Shown here: positions 7,954 through 16,594 of the stretch, piece by piece | How the letters are laid out: each line of letters opens with the position of its first letter | How positions within the stretch are numbered: position 1 is the stretch's first letter | Source of the DNA: UBA4717 sp045580165 | Lineage (GTDB): Bacteria; Bacillota; Clostridia; Oscillospirales; CAG-272 | Length of the DNA stretch: 64,000 bases | Assembly (NCBI GenBank): GCA_045580165.1 | Contig: JAZNNG010000059.1 | Coordinates: forward strand, 1 to 64,000 | Reading direction: 5' to 3' | Translations under genes and position numbers: made by a program | Notes under the pieces: model-generated | The model's database searches: none | Told to the model about the DNA's origin: nothing | What the model saw: the letters and a program-made list of their open reading frames with translations, nothing else

Positions 7954-8237
7954 TTTATGTCCGATGCCGCCGCGGTCTGCGGCGGTACAAGAACGGGCGG
8001 CAGGACCTCGCAGGGCTCATTCTTGACGGGAGCCGCTTCGTGCGACAGGTTAAGTATATGCTCCGCGCTGACCGAGGTAACGGCGGACGGTGCGTCAGAG
8101 TACATATTAAACACCTCTCTCACGCTCACACCGTAATCCTCGCTCGGAAGTCCCGTGTCGCCCCCGTATTTAAATATCACCGCCGACAGTATAAACAACA
8201 CCGCGCACCCGAGCGCCGATCTTACTCTTTTGTTCAA
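7950..8237 (-). CDS. Small single-span membrane protein coupled to the M50 protease
   Basis: The product is 95 residues with a TTG start and a strong GGAGGTG seven bases upstream. It has one transmembrane helix (about residues 8-24) and an external tail ending in a Pro/Ala-rich segment. No family was recognised. The four-base overlap with the protease gene suggests they act together, either as inhibitor/anchor in the manner of SpoIVFA or as substrate. That is inference from position only. Confidence 0.55.
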   Translation of the reverse strand: MNKRVRSALGCAVLFILSAVIFKYGGDTGLPSEDYGVSVREVFNMYSDAPSAVTSVSAEHILNLSHEAAPVKNEPCEVLPPVLVPPQTAAASDIN

Positions 8238-8302
8238 GCCAACACCTCCTTTTGCCCACTATATCTCTATTCGCACGGCAAGGTCAAATATTCCCCATAT
8301 TA

Positions 8303-8331
8303 TTGACTTTTGACGGCGGCTAATATATAAT
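8303..8331 (+). promoter_or_regulatory. Sigma-A promoter of the alpha-galactosidase gene
   Basis: -35 TTGACT (8303-8308), 17-bp spacer, -10 TATAAT (8326-8331), 38 bp before the start codon. No catabolite-response element was recognised. Confidence 0.85.
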
Positions 8332-8368
8332 ATACGGTAGAAAACTTTACGAGAGGAAGTAACCCCCT

Positions 8369-10558
8369 ATGTCAGTAATTTTTGACTCCAAAAGCAATTC
8401 GTTCAAGCTTGACACACCAAATACAAGCTACGTCATACAGATAGCCGAGGGCGGTTATATCCTTCACCGCTATTACGGCGCGACAATAGACGACACGGAC
8501 CTTTCTTATCTCGATGACAAGACGGTATACGGCTCGTTCCATCCCAAGTCTCCCGATACGGGACGTCAGCTTGAGTCATCTATGCTCGAGTACAGCGCGT
8601 ACGGCATCGGCGACTTCCGCACGAGCTCACTTATGGTGCGTGCGGCAGACGGCACGGCGACAACCGACATCCGTTATGTTTCTCACAAAATATACAAGGG
8701 AAAGCCCGTGCTTGAAGGACTCCCGTCTACGTATGCAGACGAAAACGAAGCCGAAACACTCGAGCTTGTTGCACTCGATGCTCTCACGGGCGTTGAGCTC
8801 ACGCTCATATACACGGCGTTTGAAAGCTACGACGCCATCACGCGCAGCGTAAGGGTCGAAAACAAGTCCGACAAGGCGGTAAGCCTTGAGAGAATTATGA
8901 GTGGCGGCGTTGACCTGCCATCCTCCGACTACGATCTTATTCATCTTTGGGGTCACTGGGCAAAGGAAAGAACTCCCGAGCGCACACACTTAAGACACGG
9001 CAAGCAGTCGATAGAAAGCCTCAGAGTTTCGTCCTCTCACATGCACAATCCCTTTGCGGCACTCGTTTCTCCGAATGCCGACGAGGAGGTCGGAGAGGCT
9101 TACGGCTTCAACCTCGTTTACAGCGGCAACTTCGTTATCGAGGCTGAGGTAGACTACCTCTCGAAAACAAGAATTATCGCGGGCATCAACCCCACCGACT
9201 TTGCGTGGAGACTTGAGCCCGAAAAAACGTTTACAGCCCCCGAGCTTGTTATGGTTTATTCCGCCGAGGGTATCGGCAAGATGAGCCGCACCTTCCACAA
9301 GCTCTACACAAACAACCTATGCAGAAAGGAATGGAAGGGCATCAAGCGCCCCATTCTCGTCAACAACTGGGAGGGCACTTATTTCGATTTTGACGACGAA
9401 AAGCTTTACAGCATCGCCAAGGATGCGGCAGAGCTCGGAATCGAGATGTTCGTGCTTGACGACGGCTGGTTCGGCGACGACAGAAACATCGATATCGGTT
9501 GGCTCGGCGATTGGTACGTTAACAAGAAGAAGTTAAAGAGGGGTCTTCCCGACCTTGTAAGCAAGGTACACGCGCTGGGTCTCAAGTTCGGTCTTTGGTT
9601 CGAGCCCGAAATGATCTCCCCCATCGGCAAGCTCTACGAGGCTCACCCCGAATGGTGTCTGCACGTTAACGGAAGAAAGAACTCACCTGCGCGCGACCAG
9701 TTTGTTCTCGACTACTCGAGAGCAGACGTGCGCGACTACATAGTTAATATAATCTCGAATCTTATTGACGAGGCGGGATTTGAGTACATCAAGTGGGACT
9801 TCAACCGCAATATGACAGAGCTCGGAAGCGACCTGCTCACACCCGAGGAAATGCCCGGTCTTTGCCACAGATACGTTCTCGGTCTTTACGAGGTGCTTGA
9901 CCGCATACTCAAGAAGTATCCGAGCCTTCTCATCGAGGGCTGCTCGGGCGGCGGCGGACGCTTTGACGCAGGTATTCTCTACTACGCTCCACAGATATGG
10001 ACGAGTGACGATACCGACGCCATCGAGCGTATTGACATTCAGTACGGCACCTCCTTCGTTTACCCCGCGTCTGCGATGAGCGCTCACCTTTCAGCCTCAC
10101 CCAACCACCAGACTCGCAGAGACACAAGCTTCAAGACACGCGGTATTGTCGCTATGGGCGGTAACTTCGGCTACGAGCTTGACCTCAATATGCTCACACC
10201 CGAGGAAAAGGAAATGGTAAAGGCGCAGATCGCCGACTACAACAAGTACCAGAAGCTCGTACAGTACGGTGACCTTTACAGACTCGTGAGCCCGTTCAAG
10301 AACCGTTACTTCAGCGCGTGGGAATACGTGTCCGACGACAAGTCCGAGGCACTCTTCACCTTCGTGGTGATGCGCCGCGAGATCTACTCGGGCAACTATT
10401 ACATAAAGCTCCGCGGTCTTGACGCAAAGAAGAAATATCTCTCAAGCGCCGACGGAAAAACATATTCCGGCTCGACTCTTATGAATGCGGGCGTTAACCT
10501 CACAAACGAGCATTTTGACGGCGAAAGCCTTATCATTCACTTCACCGAGGTGAAATAA
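8369..10558 (+). CDS. GH36 alpha-galactosidase
   Basis: The 729-residue enzyme releases terminal alpha-galactose from raffinose-family sugars or galactomannan fragments. The order is an N-terminal beta-supersandwich, a central (beta/alpha)8 barrel from about residue 330, and a C-terminal beta domain. Barrel motifs are FVLDDGWFGDD, WFEPEMISP, KWDFNR with nucleophile Asp477, and the acid/base region SDDTDA (Asp547/548). The chemically important ECSGGGGRFD-like loop reads EGCSGGGGRFD. Length and residue spacing match characterised Bacillales GH36 enzymes. There is no signal peptide, so it acts on imported sugars. GAGGAAG precedes the ATG. No sugar transporter is adjacent. Confidence 0.95.
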   Translation: MSVIFDSKSNSFKLDTPNTSYVIQIAEGGYILHRYYGATIDDTDLSYLDDKTVYGSFHPKSPDTGRQLESSMLEYSAYGIGDFRTSSLMVRAADGTATTDIRYVSHKIYKGKPVLEGLPSTYADENEAETLELVALDALTGVELTLIYTAFESYDAITRSVRVENKSDKAVSLERIMSGGVDLPSSDYDLIHLWGHWAKERTPERTHLRHGKQSIESLRVSSSHMHNPFAALVSPNADEEVGEAYGFNLVYSGNFVIEAEVDYLSKTRIIAGINPTDFAWRLEPEKTFTAPELVMVYSAEGIGKMSRTFHKLYTNNLCRKEWKGIKRPILVNNWEGTYFDFDDEKLYSIAKDAAELGIEMFVLDDGWFGDDRNIDIGWLGDWYVNKKKLKRGLPDLVSKVHALGLKFGLWFEPEMISPIGKLYEAHPEWCLHVNGRKNSPARDQFVLDYSRADVRDYIVNIISNLIDEAGFEYIKWDFNRNMTELGSDLLTPEEMPGLCHRYVLGLYEVLDRILKKYPSLLIEGCSGGGGRFDAGILYYAPQIWTSDDTDAIERIDIQYGTSFVYPASAMSAHLSASPNHQTRRDTSFKTRGIVAMGGNFGYELDLNMLTPEEKEMVKAQIADYNKYQKLVQYGDLYRLVSPFKNRYFSAWEYVSDDKSEALFTFVVMRREIYSGNYYIKLRGLDAKKKYLSSADGKTYSGSTLMNAGVNLTNEHFDGESLIIHFTEVK

Positions 10559-10590
10559 TCACCGCCGTTTGCGGCGAATTGGAGAACACA

Positions 10591-11442
10591 ATGCAAAATC
10601 CAACAAAAAATATACTTGCTATTCACGACCTTTCCTGCTTCGGAAGATGCGCGCTGACCGTAGTGATGCCGACTCTTTCGGCTATGGGTCACCAGGTAAC
10701 ACCTCTGCCGACCGCTTTGCTTTCTACTCACACGGGCGGCTTTGAGGATATGGAGTTTTCCGACCTGTCGGACACCCTGAAGCCAAGCTTTGACCATATG
10801 GTCAAGTCCGGCGCACAATTTGACGCGGTCTACTCGGGCTTTCTCGGAAGCGCGGGGCAGATAGATACGGTTACATATATAATAAAGCAGAATCCTGACG
10901 CACTCATTTTAGTCGACCCCGTTATGGGTGACGACGGTGTGCTCTATCAGACCTACACCGAGGAAATGAAAAACCGTATGTGCGAGCTTTGCCACCTTGC
11001 GACAGTCATTACCCCCAATATCACCGAAGCGCATTTTCTGCTCGGTGAAGAGGACGTAAAGCCAAGCTTTGACTCGAAAAGCGAGGCGGTAGCGGCGGCG
11101 CTGGACCTGATTTCAAGATTATATAATGAGTACAAGACCCCAAGCATTGCAATAACGGGGATCGAGTACGTGGAAAACGGTAAACGATACATCTGTACGG
11201 CGACCTGTACCGATGGAGCTCATAGCTTTATCGAAAAAGAGTATGCAGGCACGGGTTATCCCGGCACGGGCGACCTTTTTGCAAGCGTTTTGCTCGGAAA
11301 GCTGCTTGACGGTCATCAGTTCAAGCAAAGCGCCGAGCTTGCCGCCGATTTCGTTCGCGAGACCGTTAACGAGACGTTTGCGGCAGGCACTCCCGTGAGA
11401 AACGGAGTTCTGCTTGAGAGAAACCTCAAAAATCTTATGTAA
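10591..11442 (+). CDS. pdxY: Pyridoxamine/pyridoxal kinase
   Basis: This 283-residue ribokinase-fold enzyme phosphorylates pyridoxal, pyridoxamine or pyridoxine in vitamin B6 salvage. The N terminus ILAIHDLSCFGRCAL binds substrate. LVDPVMGDDG and the C-terminal GTGDLFASVLLG anion-hole/catalytic-Asp motif are clear. The ATG at 10591 has GGAG six bases upstream, so the in-frame TTG four codons earlier is rejected. It follows the galactosidase by 32 bp and may be co-transcribed. The symbol follows the PdxY/PdxK family; the exact vitamer preference is unknown. Confidence 0.9.
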   Translation: MQNPTKNILAIHDLSCFGRCALTVVMPTLSAMGHQVTPLPTALLSTHTGGFEDMEFSDLSDTLKPSFDHMVKSGAQFDAVYSGFLGSAGQIDTVTYIIKQNPDALILVDPVMGDDGVLYQTYTEEMKNRMCELCHLATVITPNITEAHFLLGEEDVKPSFDSKSEAVAAALDLISRLYNEYKTPSIAITGIEYVENGKRYICTATCTDGAHSFIEKEYAGTGYPGTGDLFASVLLGKLLDGHQFKQSAELAADFVRETVNETFAAGTPVRNGVLLERNLKNLM

Positions 11443-11505
11443 GCATAGCCGAGCGCATTTCGGCATACACTTTAACACTACAAAAACGCTATTGGAGACA
11501 GTCAG

Positions 11506-12006
11506 ATGACAGAGATCACAACCGAACAGATAAACGAAAATATATTCAAGCTTATTGGTAAGGACTGGATGCTCATAACCGCAAAAAAGCCCGACGGCAG
11601 CTTCAACACAATGACTGCAAGCTGGGGCGGCGCGGGAGTTTTGTGGAACAGGAACGTTTGCTTCGTGTTCATAAGACCGCAGAGATATACATACGAATTC
11701 ACCGAGGAGACAGACGAGTTTACGCTGAGCTTCTACCCCGAGGAGAAGCGCGCGGCGCTCACACTTTGCGGACGCAAAAGCGGACGCGATTTCGACAAGG
11801 TGCGTGAAGCGGGACTTATTCCGTGTGAGCTTGACGGCACCGTGTATTTTGAGGGCGCAAAGCTCGTAATGAAGGTAAGAAAGCTTTATAAGACTCAGCT
11901 TGACAAGGCAGAGTTTATTGACACCGGCATTATTCCCTCGTGTTATCCGTCGGAAGATTACCACTACGTCTATATTTGTGAAATTCAAAAGGTTATATCA
12001 GAATAA
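11506..12006 (+). CDS. Flavin reductase-like FMN-binding protein
   Basis: The product is 166 residues of the split-barrel flavin reductase fold. It begins with the family segment LIGKDWMLITAKKPDGSFNTMTASWGG, and VCFVFIRPQRYTYEF corresponds to the FMN contact strand. Members reduce flavin with NAD(P)H or act as small FMN-binding electron carriers. TTGGAGA lies upstream of the ATG. It follows pyridoxamine kinase by 63 bp and ends at a strong terminator, so the galactosidase, kinase and reductase genes may form one unit. Physiological partner unknown. Confidence 0.85.
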   Translation: MTEITTEQINENIFKLIGKDWMLITAKKPDGSFNTMTASWGGAGVLWNRNVCFVFIRPQRYTYEFTEETDEFTLSFYPEEKRAALTLCGRKSGRDFDKVREAGLIPCELDGTVYFEGAKLVMKVRKLYKTQLDKAEFIDTGIIPSCYPSEDYHYVYICEIQKVISE

Positions 12007-12011
12007 TATCG

Positions 12012-12040
12012 GCACCCTGCGTGAAGCAGGGTGCTTTTTT
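12012..12040 (+). terminator. Terminator after the flavin reductase gene
   Basis: Nine-base-pair GC stem GCACCCTGC/GCAGGGTGC with a GTGAA loop, followed by six T. Confidence 0.92.
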
Positions 12041-12045
12041 GTAGC

Positions 12046-12074
12046 TTGAAATGTTCACAAAATCGGTGTATAAT
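12046..12074 (+). promoter_or_regulatory. Sigma-A promoter of the DUF5722-type gene
   Basis: -35 TTGAAA (12046-12051), 17-bp spacer, -10 TATAAT (12069-12074). It sits immediately after the preceding terminator. Confidence 0.8.
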
Positions 12075-12118
12075 AAAGTAGCAAAAGCCATTTTATTCTC
12101 ACAAAAACGGAGATTATT

Positions 12119-14680
12119 ATGAAAAAGAACGCTATAAAACGCGAAATTATAATTATGCTTTCGGTCGCTTTGGCGGCAGCTCTGCTATCCGTTTTGATCT
12201 CGGCAGAGAGCACGGGTATCACGTTCGACACGATTGAGATAAGCCGAGAAAAGGACTCGCTGAGGCTTGACATTTCGGTAGACGCCGAGCTTGTTGACGA
12301 GTACAAGGGGCAGGACCTTTACCTCTTTGAGCTTCGTCCCGAAAATACGCCCGAGGATATAAGCTCCCTAACGCCATCGCTCATCGGGCAGATAAATAAA
12401 AAGGTTGTTGTGGCAAACCTCGATTTCACGAGAGCAAAGCTTTATTCCTCTTACGTCGTGGCGGTAAAGGCTGACGACGGCAGATTTACGGTGCTTTCCG
12501 AGCGCGGGTACATCACAAACCCCGAGGCGCTTGCGGAAAACACAAGCCCATTCCCCAAGAAAGCCACCAAGAAGGGGCTTTGCACCCATATCGGCTCGGA
12601 CGCACAGTATCTCGGCGCGGCGCATACTACTATCAGCATAGACTTAAACGAGTATATGAGCGTCTCGTACACCCCAAACTCGATCACCTACATAAACGGC
12701 GGTCAGACCTTCTACTTTCTCCTTGACCGAATAAACGCACTTGACCACAAGATAAAGGTGCTTACAGAATCGGGAATGAACGTATATCTTAATATCGTTC
12801 TCGGCAAGGACAACGGAAGCGGTCTTTCGTCGGTGTTTCCTCTTTGCTCGGGCTCGGACGCCTCGTTCTACTCAATAAACACGGACACGGTATCGTCCGT
12901 TAAATACTTCACCGCGTTTTGCGAGTTTATTACCTCGCGCTATTCCAAGGACTCGACTCACGGCTTCGTCCCCGGCTACATTCTCGGCTACGAGGTGGAT
13001 TCGGTAAACTGGAACTATGCAGGCGACATTTCATTCGAGGATTACGTAAAAAGCTTTGAAAACGCGTACAGAATTCTGTATAGCGCCGCAAGGTCGGTGT
13101 TCTCGGGCGCAGAGGTGTACGTTTCTGTTTCCAACGTTTTCAACACGTCGGATGATACCACATACTCGTACGGCTACAAGGCGTTCCTTGACCGCTTTGC
13201 CAAATCGGTAAGACTCCACGGCGACATAGACTGGTCTCTCGCAGTAAATCCCTACCCCTCCGACCCCACCAACACGGAGTTCTGGACGGACGAGCGCGCC
13301 ACCGATTCGCTTGACACCGAGTTTGTCACTATGAAAAACCTCGGAGTATTAAGTGATTATATGAACGCCGAGGCTATGACCTTCGACGGTCGAACACGCG
13401 GTATCATAATTTCCGAATTCGGTATTAACGGAAATTATGACGATGCAAAAAACAACGACTGTCAGGCGGCGGCTTACGCTCTCGCGTATGCGATAGTTGA
13501 CAAAAACCCCGACATCGACGCATTCATTTACTACCGTCAGATAGACTTCCCCACCGAAAACGCAAAGCTCGGTCTGTGGACCTCACTCCCCTCCGCCTCC
13601 CTCTCGCCCGTAAACAAAAAGGCGATATACAATATTTTCAGGAACGTTGACACGGAGGCGTATGCCGAGGGACTCGGTATGGCAAGAGCATTCTGCCCCG
13701 AGGAGATATACAACGCTTATTCCGAAAATTACTCTCCCAAGCCTAAAAGATACGTTTACGAAAGCATACCCGTGGTGAAATCCGACATCCGTCCCACCTA
13801 TAAGGAGACCACACTTTTCGACCTTACTCTCGGAAGCGCAGACGGCTTTTATCCGGCAAACTCCTGCTCGTACGTGGAGCTTCGCCAGATAAGCGCAGAC
13901 TCCCCCAAAACCAGCCTTTACGCAAAAATGAATCCCGTATCATATAATACTTATATGGGTATATCAAGAGTGCTTGACGATAGCAAACGCATCGACGGAA
14001 GCTTTATGAGCGTCCGCTTCACGGCGGTCACTCCGACGGACGAAACGGTCAACGTGATGCTCAGGCTTGACGGATACGAAAACGGTATTCCTGTATCCTT
14101 TGAGGGTGTCGTGCAGACCAATTCCAACACCGACACCGAGCTTACCTTCAAGATAGCGGACTTCGTCAAGAAAACCGACGGGGACATACGCACAATCAAG
14201 CTTTGGTTCAAGCCATCGTCGGCGGCCCTCTCGGACGGTGAATACGGTCTGTGGCTCGTGGGCATCACCCAGCACAAAAAGACGGGACTTGACGCTTTCT
14301 TAAACGTTTTTATCACGGTCATATCGGTACTACTCGCAGTAGCGGTCATAGTCTTGGTAATCATCGCAGCCAAGAACCGCGCGGTAAACAGCAGAATCAA
14401 GGCCTTCTTTGGCAAAAAGCGCTCGCAGCTCATTGGATTTTTGAAAAACAAGAAAATAATTTCAAGAAGACGTGCGCGCCGCAAGGGCGCAAGACAGACT
14501 CCCCCGAAGAACACGGAGCAGGTGAAAAGACCGCCGCAAAGTACACCCGCACAGCGTCAGGGAGCCGCAAAAAGGTCTCCCGTTACGCACGGTAATGCAA
14601 GTTCAGCTTCAGCAAACTTGCAAAATCGCAGACCGCCGCAAAATTCAAACGGCGGAAACTCCACAAATTTTACCGAATAA
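12119..14680 (+). CDS. Large membrane-anchored glycosidase-like protein (DUF5722 type)
   Basis: The product has 853 residues. A signal peptide (residues 1-29, ending near ISAES) is followed by a beta domain and a barrel-like domain (about 150-540) of the DUF5722 type: GYILGYEVDSVNW, DWSLAVNPYPS and IIISEFGINGNYD resemble glycosidase strands, the last with a possible catalytic Glu. A beta-sandwich (about 565-720) and a transmembrane helix (about 725-750) come next. A cytoplasmic tail of about 100 residues is very rich in Lys, Arg, Gln, Pro and Asn. It is probably a cell-surface polysaccharide-active enzyme. Substrate and activity are unproven. Confidence 0.7.
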   Translation: MKKNAIKREIIIMLSVALAAALLSVLISAESTGITFDTIEISREKDSLRLDISVDAELVDEYKGQDLYLFELRPENTPEDISSLTPSLIGQINKKVVVANLDFTRAKLYSSYVVAVKADDGRFTVLSERGYITNPEALAENTSPFPKKATKKGLCTHIGSDAQYLGAAHTTISIDLNEYMSVSYTPNSITYINGGQTFYFLLDRINALDHKIKVLTESGMNVYLNIVLGKDNGSGLSSVFPLCSGSDASFYSINTDTVSSVKYFTAFCEFITSRYSKDSTHGFVPGYILGYEVDSVNWNYAGDISFEDYVKSFENAYRILYSAARSVFSGAEVYVSVSNVFNTSDDTTYSYGYKAFLDRFAKSVRLHGDIDWSLAVNPYPSDPTNTEFWTDERATDSLDTEFVTMKNLGVLSDYMNAEAMTFDGRTRGIIISEFGINGNYDDAKNNDCQAAAYALAYAIVDKNPDIDAFIYYRQIDFPTENAKLGLWTSLPSASLSPVNKKAIYNIFRNVDTEAYAEGLGMARAFCPEEIYNAYSENYSPKPKRYVYESIPVVKSDIRPTYKETTLFDLTLGSADGFYPANSCSYVELRQISADSPKTSLYAKMNPVSYNTYMGISRVLDDSKRIDGSFMSVRFTAVTPTDETVNVMLRLDGYENGIPVSFEGVVQTNSNTDTELTFKIADFVKKTDGDIRTIKLWFKPSSAALSDGEYGLWLVGITQHKKTGLDAFLNVFITVISVLLAVAVIVLVIIAAKNRAVNSRIKAFFGKKRSQLIGFLKNKKIISRRRARRKGARQTPPKNTEQVKRPPQSTPAQRQGAAKRSPVTHGNASSASANLQNRRPPQNSNGGNSTNFTE

Positions 14681-14746
14681 TTCAACATTTTAACCGCTTT
14701 TAACAAAAACTTTCTTCCAAATTTTGAATTTTCGTGTATTTTTATC

Positions 14747-14775
14747 TTGCATTTTGCCAAAACTAAGAGTATAAT
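14747..14775 (+). promoter_or_regulatory. Sigma-A promoter of the aminotransferase gene
   Basis: -35 TTGCAT (14747-14752), 17-bp spacer, -10 TATAAT (14770-14775). The predicted transcript start is near 14782, just before a strong hairpin. Confidence 0.8.
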
Positions 14776-14791
14776 AGTTAATAGTTTAAAA

Positions 14792-14826
14792 ATAATGCAA
14801 CGGTCAATTCAAGACCGTTGCATTAT
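14792..14826 (+). promoter_or_regulatory. 5'-end hairpin in the aminotransferase mRNA leader
   Basis: Perfect 14-bp stem (14792-14805 with 14813-14826, ATAATGCAACGGTC and complement) with a 7-nt loop, about ten bases from the predicted transcript start. No T run follows, so it is unlikely to be a terminator. An mRNA-stabilising 5' hairpin or a protein-binding site is possible. Confidence 0.6.
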
Positions 14827-14853
14827 CTCTTGATTTATTATAAGGAATTTATT

Positions 14854-16128
14854 ATGAACTACACTGCTCTTTCAAAGGACGTCGCAAAAAAGGAATACGA
14901 CGCACTTCTTGCAAAATACGAGGAATACAAATCACGCGGACTTAAGCTCGATATGTCCAGAGGTAAGCCCGGACGCGACCAGCTCGACATAACTATGGAT
15001 ATGCTCGACGCTCTGAGCGTTGACGACTGCGTGAGCGAGGCAGGCTTCGACTGCCGCAACTACGGCCTTCTCGACGGCGTGCCCGAGGCAAAGAGACTTT
15101 TCTCCGAGCTTCTCGGAATAAAGGAAGAACGCATTCTCGTTGCAGGCAACTCAAGCCTCAATCTTATGTATGATGCCGTTTCGCGTGCAATGCTCTACGG
15201 AATCGACGGAAACACCCCGTGGTCAAAGCAGGGTGCCGTCAAGTTTCTCTGCCCTGCACCCGGTTACGACAGACATTTCGCTATATGCCAGTCGCTCGGC
15301 ATTGAAATGATAACAGTTCCGATGACAGAAAACGGTCCCGATATGGACGTTGTGGAAAAGCTCGTCAGCACCGACAGCTCAGTCAAGGGTATTTGGTGCG
15401 TGCCGAAGTTCTCAAATCCCGGCGGTATCGTATATTCGGACGACACCGTAAAGCGCTTTGCCGCGCTCAAGCCCGCGGCTTCCGACTTCCGCATTTTCTG
15501 GGACAATGCGTACGCGGTTCACGATTTTGACGTCGACCGTCCCGTAAAGCTTCTCAACATTTTTGACGAGGCTGACAAGTATGGAAATACTGACCTCATA
15601 TACTGCTTCGCTTCAACGTCAAAGATATCCTTCCCCGGCTCGGGCGTTGCGATAATGGCGGCAAGCGAAAAGAATCTCGCTGAAGCAAAAAAGGTTATGA
15701 CGGTACAGACCATCGGCTTTGACAAGATAAATATGCTCCGTCACGTCAAGTACTTCAAGAACGCAGACGGCGTATACAGCAAAATGCGTGAGCACGCAAA
15801 AATTATAAAGCCCAAGTTCGATGCGGTTCTTGAAACGCTCGACCGTGAGCTCTCGGGGCTTGGAATCGCAAGGTGGAACTCTCCCCTCGGCGGCTACTTC
15901 ATAAGTCTTGACGCGCTTCCCGGTACAGCCAAGAGAATACACGCTCTTATGAGCGCGCTCGGCGTTACCCTCACTCCCGCAGGCGCGACCTTCCCCTACG
16001 GACTTGACCCCGAGGACAAGAATCTCCGTATAGCCCCCACCTTCCCCCCGATAAACGAGCTTATCGCGGCAAGCGAGATACTTTGCCTTTGCACAAAGCT
16101 CGCGGCTCTTGAAAAGCTTTACTTCTGA
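14854..16128 (+). CDS. PLP-dependent class I aminotransferase (aspartate aminotransferase family PF12897)
   Basis: The product is 424 residues from ATG 14854, which has AAGGA upstream; an in-frame TTG at 14818 lies inside the leader hairpin. Fold-type I features are LDMSRGKPG near the N terminus, AGNSSLNLMYD, FSNPGG, the FWDNAYAVHDF aspartate/tyrosine region, and FASTSKISFPGSG with the PLP-binding Lys. The C terminus has an arginine within NLRIAPTFPP for the substrate carboxylate. This subfamily is annotated as aspartate or alanine aminotransferase; the exact substrate is uncertain. Single-gene unit with its own promoter and terminator. Confidence 0.88.
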   Translation: MNYTALSKDVAKKEYDALLAKYEEYKSRGLKLDMSRGKPGRDQLDITMDMLDALSVDDCVSEAGFDCRNYGLLDGVPEAKRLFSELLGIKEERILVAGNSSLNLMYDAVSRAMLYGIDGNTPWSKQGAVKFLCPAPGYDRHFAICQSLGIEMITVPMTENGPDMDVVEKLVSTDSSVKGIWCVPKFSNPGGIVYSDDTVKRFAALKPAASDFRIFWDNAYAVHDFDVDRPVKLLNIFDEADKYGNTDLIYCFASTSKISFPGSGVAIMAASEKNLAEAKKVMTVQTIGFDKINMLRHVKYFKNADGVYSKMREHAKIIKPKFDAVLETLDRELSGLGIARWNSPLGGYFISLDALPGTAKRIHALMSALGVTLTPAGATFPYGLDPEDKNLRIAPTFPPINELIAASEILCLCTKLAALEKLYF

Positions 16129-16137
16129 CCTATACAG

Positions 16138-16168
16138 GCAGACGGTGTTCGCCACCGTCTGCTTTTTT
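16138..16168 (+). terminator. Terminator after the aminotransferase gene
   Basis: Ten-base-pair stem GCAGACGGTG/CACCGTCTGC with loop TTCGC and six T. Confidence 0.93.
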
Positions 16169-16178
16169 ATAAAAACTA

Positions 16179-16207
16179 TTGACAAAAGCCCTGCGCGGTG
16201 ATATAAT
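16179..16207 (+). promoter_or_regulatory. Consensus sigma-A promoter of the T-box/trpB unit
   Basis: -35 TTGACA (16179-16184), 17-bp spacer, -10 TATAAT (16202-16207). Both hexamers are perfect. Confidence 0.92.
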
Positions 16208-16213
16208 ACAGGC

Positions 16214-16492
16214 AAACAGAAACCTATGATTAAGAATAGTAGTCGAGGATTTGATGCTCAAAGAGAGCCGCGGACGGTGAGATCGCGGCAGCAGATGCCA
16301 CGGTGAATGGACTTATGAGGGCGACCGAAAGCAAAAGCGAGTAGCAGTCGACGGCAGGCTCCCGTTACAGAGTTATCCGTATGAACGTACGGAGTAAGCG
16401 GATGATTTTTTCATCAAGACAGGTGGCACCGCGGATAAAGTTATTTTATTCGTCCTTGACAAGCAAAGCTTTGTCAGGGATATTTTTGTTTA
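16214..16492 (+). promoter_or_regulatory. T-box riboswitch, tryptophan specifier
   Basis: The leader has the hallmarks of a T-box. The start AAGAATAGTAGTC and the AGAGAGCC stem I region are followed by specifier context GTGAATGGAC with TGG (Trp) at 16308-16310. The T-box sequence AGGTGGCACCGCGG lies at 16421-16434. A terminator stem built around TTGACAAGC/GCTTTGTCA (about 16454-16480) has a T-rich tail. Uncharged tRNA-Trp would bind the specifier and the T-box and prevent termination, raising trpB expression when tryptophan is scarce. The downstream trpB fits the Trp specifier. Confidence 0.94.
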
Positions 16493-16508
16493 CAGGAAGG
16501 TAAAGATA

Positions 16509-16544
16509 ATGGTGCTGCTAACAGGACGATGGCGACTCTTATAA
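16509..16544 (+). CDS. Possible 11-residue leader peptide before trpB
   Basis: The ATG at 16509 is preceded by AGGAAGG at a workable spacing. It opens a short frame MVLLTGRWRLL ending in TAA at 16542-16544. The single Trp codon at position 8 lies between the T-box terminator and the trpB ribosome-binding site. It could be a second tryptophan-sensing element or a chance ORF. It ends 50 bp before trpB. Confidence 0.35.
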   Translation: MVLLTGRWRLL

Positions 16545-16594
16545 TAATTTTTGAAGCTTAACGGATCATACATAATTATTTGGAGGAAAACACA

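Noticed and set aside
11119..11988. 289-residue minus-strand ORF over the pyridoxamine kinase and flavin reductase genes
   Set aside because: It spans two well-supported genes and the gap between them and encodes nothing recognisable.
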